From a bacterium (GTDB lineage Bacteria > SZUA-79 > Acidulodesulfobacterales > Acidulodesulfobacteraceae): DNA of 9,174 bases. Positions within the stretch are counted from its first letter, which is position 1. Each line of letters starts with the position of its first letter. The notes below the pieces were generated by a model. That model was not told the DNA's origin. It searched no databases and saw nothing but the letters and a program-made list of their open reading frames with translations. The stretch covers positions 1 to 9,174 of the forward strand of contig JAJYYS010000061.1 in assembly GCA_021800745.1 (NCBI GenBank), read 5' to 3'. The position numbers and the translations under genes were made by a program. Of this stretch, positions 7,034-9,174 are shown piece after piece.

Positions 7034-7873
7034 TTATATCGTAATTTCGGAATGCCTGTGCGAATGGCATTCGATATTAACCGCCACCGGAAAACTGGCA
7101 ATATGGCACGGTTCTTTAATTATATGAACGCCTAGAGCGGTGCAAATTCCGCCGAAACCCATAGGACCGGTGCCTATATTATTTGCTTTTTCAAAGATAA
7201 TACTTTCTATTTCGGCTAATTCGGGGTCGCTGTTTTTTACCCCCAATTTTCTAAAAAGAGCTTTTTTCGCAATAATGGCAGACCTTTCAAAATTGCCTCC
7301 TATACCGACGCCTACGATATTCGGGGGGCATGGGTTGGGTCCTGCTTCACGCATTGTTTCGACGACAAAATCTATGACCCCGTCTTTTCCGTCGGAAGGG
7401 CGCATCATTTTTAATCTGCTCATATTTTCGCTGCCGCCGCCCTTTGCCGCATACATTATCCTAATTTTGTCTCCATCCGTAAATTCATAATGTATTATAG
7501 CTGGAGTATTGTCGCCGATATTTTTTCTTGAAAGCGGATCGCAGGTCGATTTTCTTAAAAAGCCTTCCGCATAACCCGTTCTTGTTCCGTCGTTTATTGC
7601 ATCGGTTAAATTTTTGCCGCCGACCGCAACGTCTTTTCCGACCTCGACAAAAAACACTGCAAGTCCGGTATCTTGACATAGAGGCTTTAATTCGGTTTTC
7701 GCAACCTCGGCATTTAACAATATTTGACTTAGAACTGTTTTTCCCGAACCCGAAATCTCTTTTTCAAAAGCCTGTTTTAGACTTTTATAAGTGTCCTCAG
7801 GCAAGTTAACGCTTGAATTAATTATTAAATTTTTAACGGCGTTTGAAATTTCTTCGGATGCTATAACCCTCAT
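7034..7873 (-). CDS. fumA: Class I fumarate hydratase, alpha subunit (Fe-S binding, N-terminal half)
   Basis: Subunit carrying the catalytic [4Fe-4S] cluster of class I fumarase, an oxygen-sensitive lyase of the TCA cycle. At 279 aa it is full length. Likely cluster ligands are Cys66 in PLCQDTG, Cys182 in NPCPPNIVGVGIGG and Cys269 in NIECHSHRH, each in a family-typical place. Other family motifs are AAKGGGSENMSRLKM (142-156) and GTGPMGFGG (234-242). Cys244, just after the latter, is an additional cysteine. The N-terminus MRVIASEEISNAVKNL is family-like, so the ATG at 7873-7871 is credible even though no ribosome binding site is seen. It is the first gene of the fum-suc-kor run, 86 bases after the transporter stop, with a candidate promoter in between. 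Confidence 0.95.
   Translation of the reverse strand: MRVIASEEISNAVKNLIINSSVNLPEDTYKSLKQAFEKEISGSGKTVLSQILLNAEVAKTELKPLCQDTGLAVFFVEVGKDVAVGGKNLTDAINDGTRTGYAEGFLRKSTCDPLSRKNIGDNTPAIIHYEFTDGDKIRIMYAAKGGGSENMSRLKMMRPSDGKDGVIDFVVETMREAGPNPCPPNIVGVGIGGNFERSAIIAKKALFRKLGVKNSDPELAEIESIIFEKANNIGTGPMGFGGICTALGVHIIKEPCHIASFPVAVNIECHSHRHSEITI
7050..7072 (-). other. Hairpin in the 3' end of fumA, ahead of fumB
   Basis: A 7-bp perfect stem (GAATGCC at 7050-7056 with 7066-7072) and a 9-nt loop fall within the last codons of fumA, 20 bases before the fumB ATG. No T-run follows, so it is not a terminator. It could influence coupled translation at the 4-base fumA-fumB junction, or be chance arising from the Cys-His-Ser-His-Arg-His codons. 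Confidence 0.3.
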
Positions 7874-7913
7874 CTGTAATGTATTCTATGTTAAGTTTTT
7901 ATACGTTATAGAT

Positions 7914-7941
7914 ATTTTACACATTTATAAAATAAATTCAA
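7914..7941 (-). promoter_or_regulatory. Candidate promoter of the fum-suc-kor-ndk-nth operon
   Basis: In the gap between the transporter and fumA, the minus strand reads TTGAAT (7941-7936), a 16-base spacer, then TAAAAT (7919-7914). These match the sigma-70 boxes at 4 of 6 and 5 of 6 positions. Transcription would begin near 7907, giving a leader of about 34 bases before the fumA ATG at 7873. The region is AT-rich, so chance matches are likely. No operator dyad or riboswitch-like structure is evident in the gap. Confidence 0.35.
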
Positions 7942-7959
7942 GCAAAAAATAAACCGTGA

Positions 7960-8901
7960 TTATAAATTTTTATGAATGCAAAAACCGTCAACCATACTGC
8001 AAACGGCTAATTCAGGCTGAATCACCACATGGTTTATGTTAAATTTTTCCGCGAGGGTTTCCTGAATATTATTTATAATACAACAGATATCGGATGATTT
8101 AACCGCTGTTTCTTCTACAAGAATATGCGCGCTTAACAGTTTAAAAGATTTTGACATGCTCCATATGTGAAGGTCGTGGACGTTTTTTACGCCGGGCGTT
8201 TTAAGTATTTCGTCCTTTACCGAAGTAAAATCGATTTCTTTCGGAACGCCTTCCAGCAGTATGTTTATCGTTTCGTTTATTACGGAGAATGCCCCTACCG
8301 CGATAAGAGGCGATATTATTAAGCCGATGACCGGGTCTATATAATAAATTCCCGTGAAATATATAATTATTCCGCCCGCTATAATAGAAACAGAAACTAA
8401 AGAGTCTCCAAGTATATGGAAAAAGGAGCTTTTAAGGTTTAAATTATGTTCGATGCCTTTATGTAATTTTATTCCTATGACGGCGTTTATAAAAAGGCTT
8501 ATAAACGGGAAAATAATCATAATGCCGGAATTAATTTTTTCGGGATGCACAAGCCTTAGATAACTTTCATAAATCAATATGAAAGACAATATAATAAGCA
8601 AAAGCGAATTTAAGAGCGCGGCGAGTATTCCAATCCTGTGGTAGCCGTAAGTATTTTTTTCCGAAGGACTTTTTCTAACCTGAATTTGCGCGAACCACGC
8701 CAAAAGAAGCGAGGACGCATCGACTAAAACATGTCCTGATTCCGAATACAGAGCCATGCTTTTTGATATTAAAGCTCCGCTAAATTCAATAATCAGTATA
8801 ACGAGAGTAAGCAAAAAAGCGAATTTTAAGCTCTTTTCGGTTTTAAAAGATTCGCCGTTTAAATTTAACGGGCGGTCATGGGAATGAGTATGATGTTCCA
8901 T
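7960..8901 (-). CDS. Cation diffusion facilitator family transporter (Zn/Co/Cd efflux, CzcD-like)
   Basis: Inner-membrane metal/proton antiporter of the CDF family that exports divalent metal from the cytoplasm. The 313-aa protein has a short His-rich N-terminus (His3, His4, His6, His8) and six likely membrane helices, near residues 27-47, 50-72, 89-113, 123-143, 167-185 and 187-209. A cytoplasmic domain follows from about 215, containing VHDLHIWSMS (241-250). The paired H-x3-D motifs in helices 2 and 5, His57/Asp61 and His162/Asp166, form the H2D2 site usually linked to zinc preference. Zinc is thus the best guess, with cobalt or cadmium possible. The ATG at 8901-8899 has no ribosome binding site and follows a promoter almost directly. 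It appears to be a separate transcription unit with no metabolic tie to the operon downstream. Confidence 0.93.
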   Translation of the reverse strand: MEHHTHSHDRPLNLNGESFKTEKSLKFAFLLTLVILIIEFSGALISKSMALYSESGHVLVDASSLLLAWFAQIQVRKSPSEKNTYGYHRIGILAALLNSLLLIILSFILIYESYLRLVHPEKINSGIMIIFPFISLFINAVIGIKLHKGIEHNLNLKSSFFHILGDSLVSVSIIAGGIIIYFTGIYYIDPVIGLIISPLIAVGAFSVINETINILLEGVPKEIDFTSVKDEILKTPGVKNVHDLHIWSMSKSFKLLSAHILVEETAVKSSDICCIINNIQETLAEKFNINHVVIQPELAVCSMVDGFCIHKNL

Positions 8902-8910
8902 ATTGAGAAA

Positions 8911-8919
8911 ATTATAGCA
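8911..8919 (-). promoter_or_regulatory. Extended -10 promoter of the CDF transporter, near-leaderless
   Basis: The minus strand reads TGCTATAAT at 8919-8911, a perfect extended -10 (TGnTATAAT). A weak -35 (TTCAAA, 8939-8934) sits 17 bases upstream. Only 9 bases separate the TATAAT from the ATG at 8901, so a start site 6 to 8 bases downstream of the box would leave a leader of roughly 2 to 4 bases. This fits with the missing ribosome binding site. No metal-regulator operator is recognisable. Confidence 0.55.
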
Positions 8920-8950
8920 TATTGCGTTATTATTTTGAAATCAAATTAAT

Positions 8951-9053
8951 TGCCTCAAATCCCGATTTAGAAACTATTTAAATAAATTCCAATGACATTA
9001 TTAAGTAATTCAGGTAACCCATAATATAAAAATTTCTAAATCGGGATTGGGCA
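8951..9053. repeat. Long inverted repeat with 16-bp perfect arms
   Basis: AATCCCGATTTAGAAA at 8958-8973 is the exact reverse complement of 9033-9048, with 59 bases between. Past a small bulge the pairing resumes for four bases (TGCC at 8951-8954 with GGCA at 9050-9053). The right arm contains the stop codon and last codons of the partial gene at the right edge. The long AT-rich spacer and lack of a T-run argue against a simple terminator. A miniature mobile element or a remnant of an element end is possible. No target duplication is obvious. Confidence 0.6.
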
Positions 9054-9174
9054 CGTGGTACGAACATACTTACCACTTTTTCTTAATTTTAACATATCAA
9101 TTAATTCTTTTAAATAATTTAGCCTGCTTAACCACTCAACCCCAGTTCCCGCAGTCCTTAAAATATCCTCCATT
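9036..9174 (-). CDS. Unrecognised reading frame, probable C-terminal end of a gene entering from the right edge
   Basis: A frame open for 45 codons runs from an ATG at 9173-9171 to TAG at 9038-9036 and remains open to the window edge, so it may be the tail of a longer protein. It begins MEDILRTAGTGVEWL, continues as a Leu/Lys-rich amphipathic helix (about residues 14-32) and ends RTTCPIPI. Its composition, with Trp, Gly and a regular helix pattern, looks more like real protein than like a chance frame in such AT-rich DNA. I do not recognise the family. Only one base lies before the ATG, so no ribosome binding site can be judged. The stop codon lies inside the right arm of the inverted repeat, which hints at a mobile-element origin, but no transposase motif is visible. 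Confidence 0.45.
   Translation of the reverse strand, partial: MEDILRTAGTGVEWLSRLNYLKELIDMLKLRKSGKYVRTTCPIPI

Larger units (their letters stand above)
312..7873 (-). other. Predicted operon fumA-fumB-sucC-sucD-korD-korA-korB-korC-ndk-nth
   Basis: Ten consecutive minus-strand genes are separated by gaps of 4, 21, 25, 53, 23, 33, 22, 19 and 15 bases, with no convincing terminator between them. Together they encode the enzymes for malate/fumarate, succinate/succinyl-CoA and succinyl-CoA/2-oxoglutarate, followed by Ndk and Nth. Succinate dehydrogenase or fumarate reductase, needed to join fumarate and succinate, is not in the window. The direction of flux, oxidative or reductive, cannot be read from these genes. 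Confidence 0.75.

Noticed and set aside
7030..7101. A 24-residue longer N-terminus for fumB starting at the ATG at 7101
   Set aside because: It overlaps the end of fumA in another frame and does not resemble the family; the ATG at 7029 gives the normal start MDKIKITAPL and normal length.
8975..8984. Perfect 10-bp palindrome TATTTAAATA inside the inverted-repeat spacer
   Set aside because: A pure A/T palindrome of this size is expected by chance in such AT-rich DNA.
9055..9081. Plus-strand terminator-like structure: 6-bp stem GTGGTA/TACCAC followed by TTTTT
   Set aside because: The stem is short, the loop is 10 nt, and no plus-strand gene precedes it; it falls within a minus-strand coding-like frame.
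1..9174. CRISPR array, tRNA, rRNA, riboswitch or complete insertion sequence
   Set aside because: I saw no regularly spaced direct repeats, no cloverleaf or rRNA sequence, no known aptamer pattern in the gaps, and no transposase.

Overview
This is an AT-rich bacterial window in which every gene I can support lies on the minus strand. The layout reads as one long central-carbon operon transcribed from right to left, preceded by a separate metal-transport gene and flanked by non-coding edges. The gene content (a ferredoxin-dependent 2-oxoglutarate oxidoreductase and an oxygen-sensitive two-subunit Fe-S fumarase) points to an anaerobe or microaerophile. The korD-A-B-C order next to sucCD is known from Campylobacterota and also from deltaproteobacteria-like lineages. 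The protein style looks more like the latter to me, but I cannot assign a taxon from sequence alone.

In transcription order: a partial unknown gene ends at the right edge (9174 to 9036). A CDF-type metal cation efflux protein (8901 to 7960) follows behind an extended -10 promoter that leaves almost no leader. After an 86-base gap with a candidate promoter come fumA and fumB (class I fumarase, 7873 to 6466), sucC and sucD (succinyl-CoA synthetase, 6444 to 4380), korD, korA, korB and korC (2-oxoglutarate:ferredoxin oxidoreductase, 4326 to 1402), ndk (1382 to 966) and nth (950 to 312). Gaps inside the run are 4 to 53 bases. The last 311 bases (1 to 311) are non-coding and hold an 86-bp paired-palindrome repeat and a 27-bp dyad.

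The enzymes cover malate/fumarate, succinate/succinyl-CoA and succinyl-CoA/2-oxoglutarate. That is an arc of the TCA cycle that can run oxidatively or reductively; only succinate dehydrogenase/fumarate reductase is missing from the arc. Ndk plausibly balances the nucleoside triphosphate made or used by succinyl-CoA synthetase. Nth is a DNA-repair passenger with its own iron-sulfur cluster.

I do not see a clearly new system here. The items most worth a second look are the unrecognised reading frame and inverted repeat at the right edge, the near-leaderless transporter gene, the paired palindromic repeat after nth, and the TTG-started nth in the same frame as ndk.
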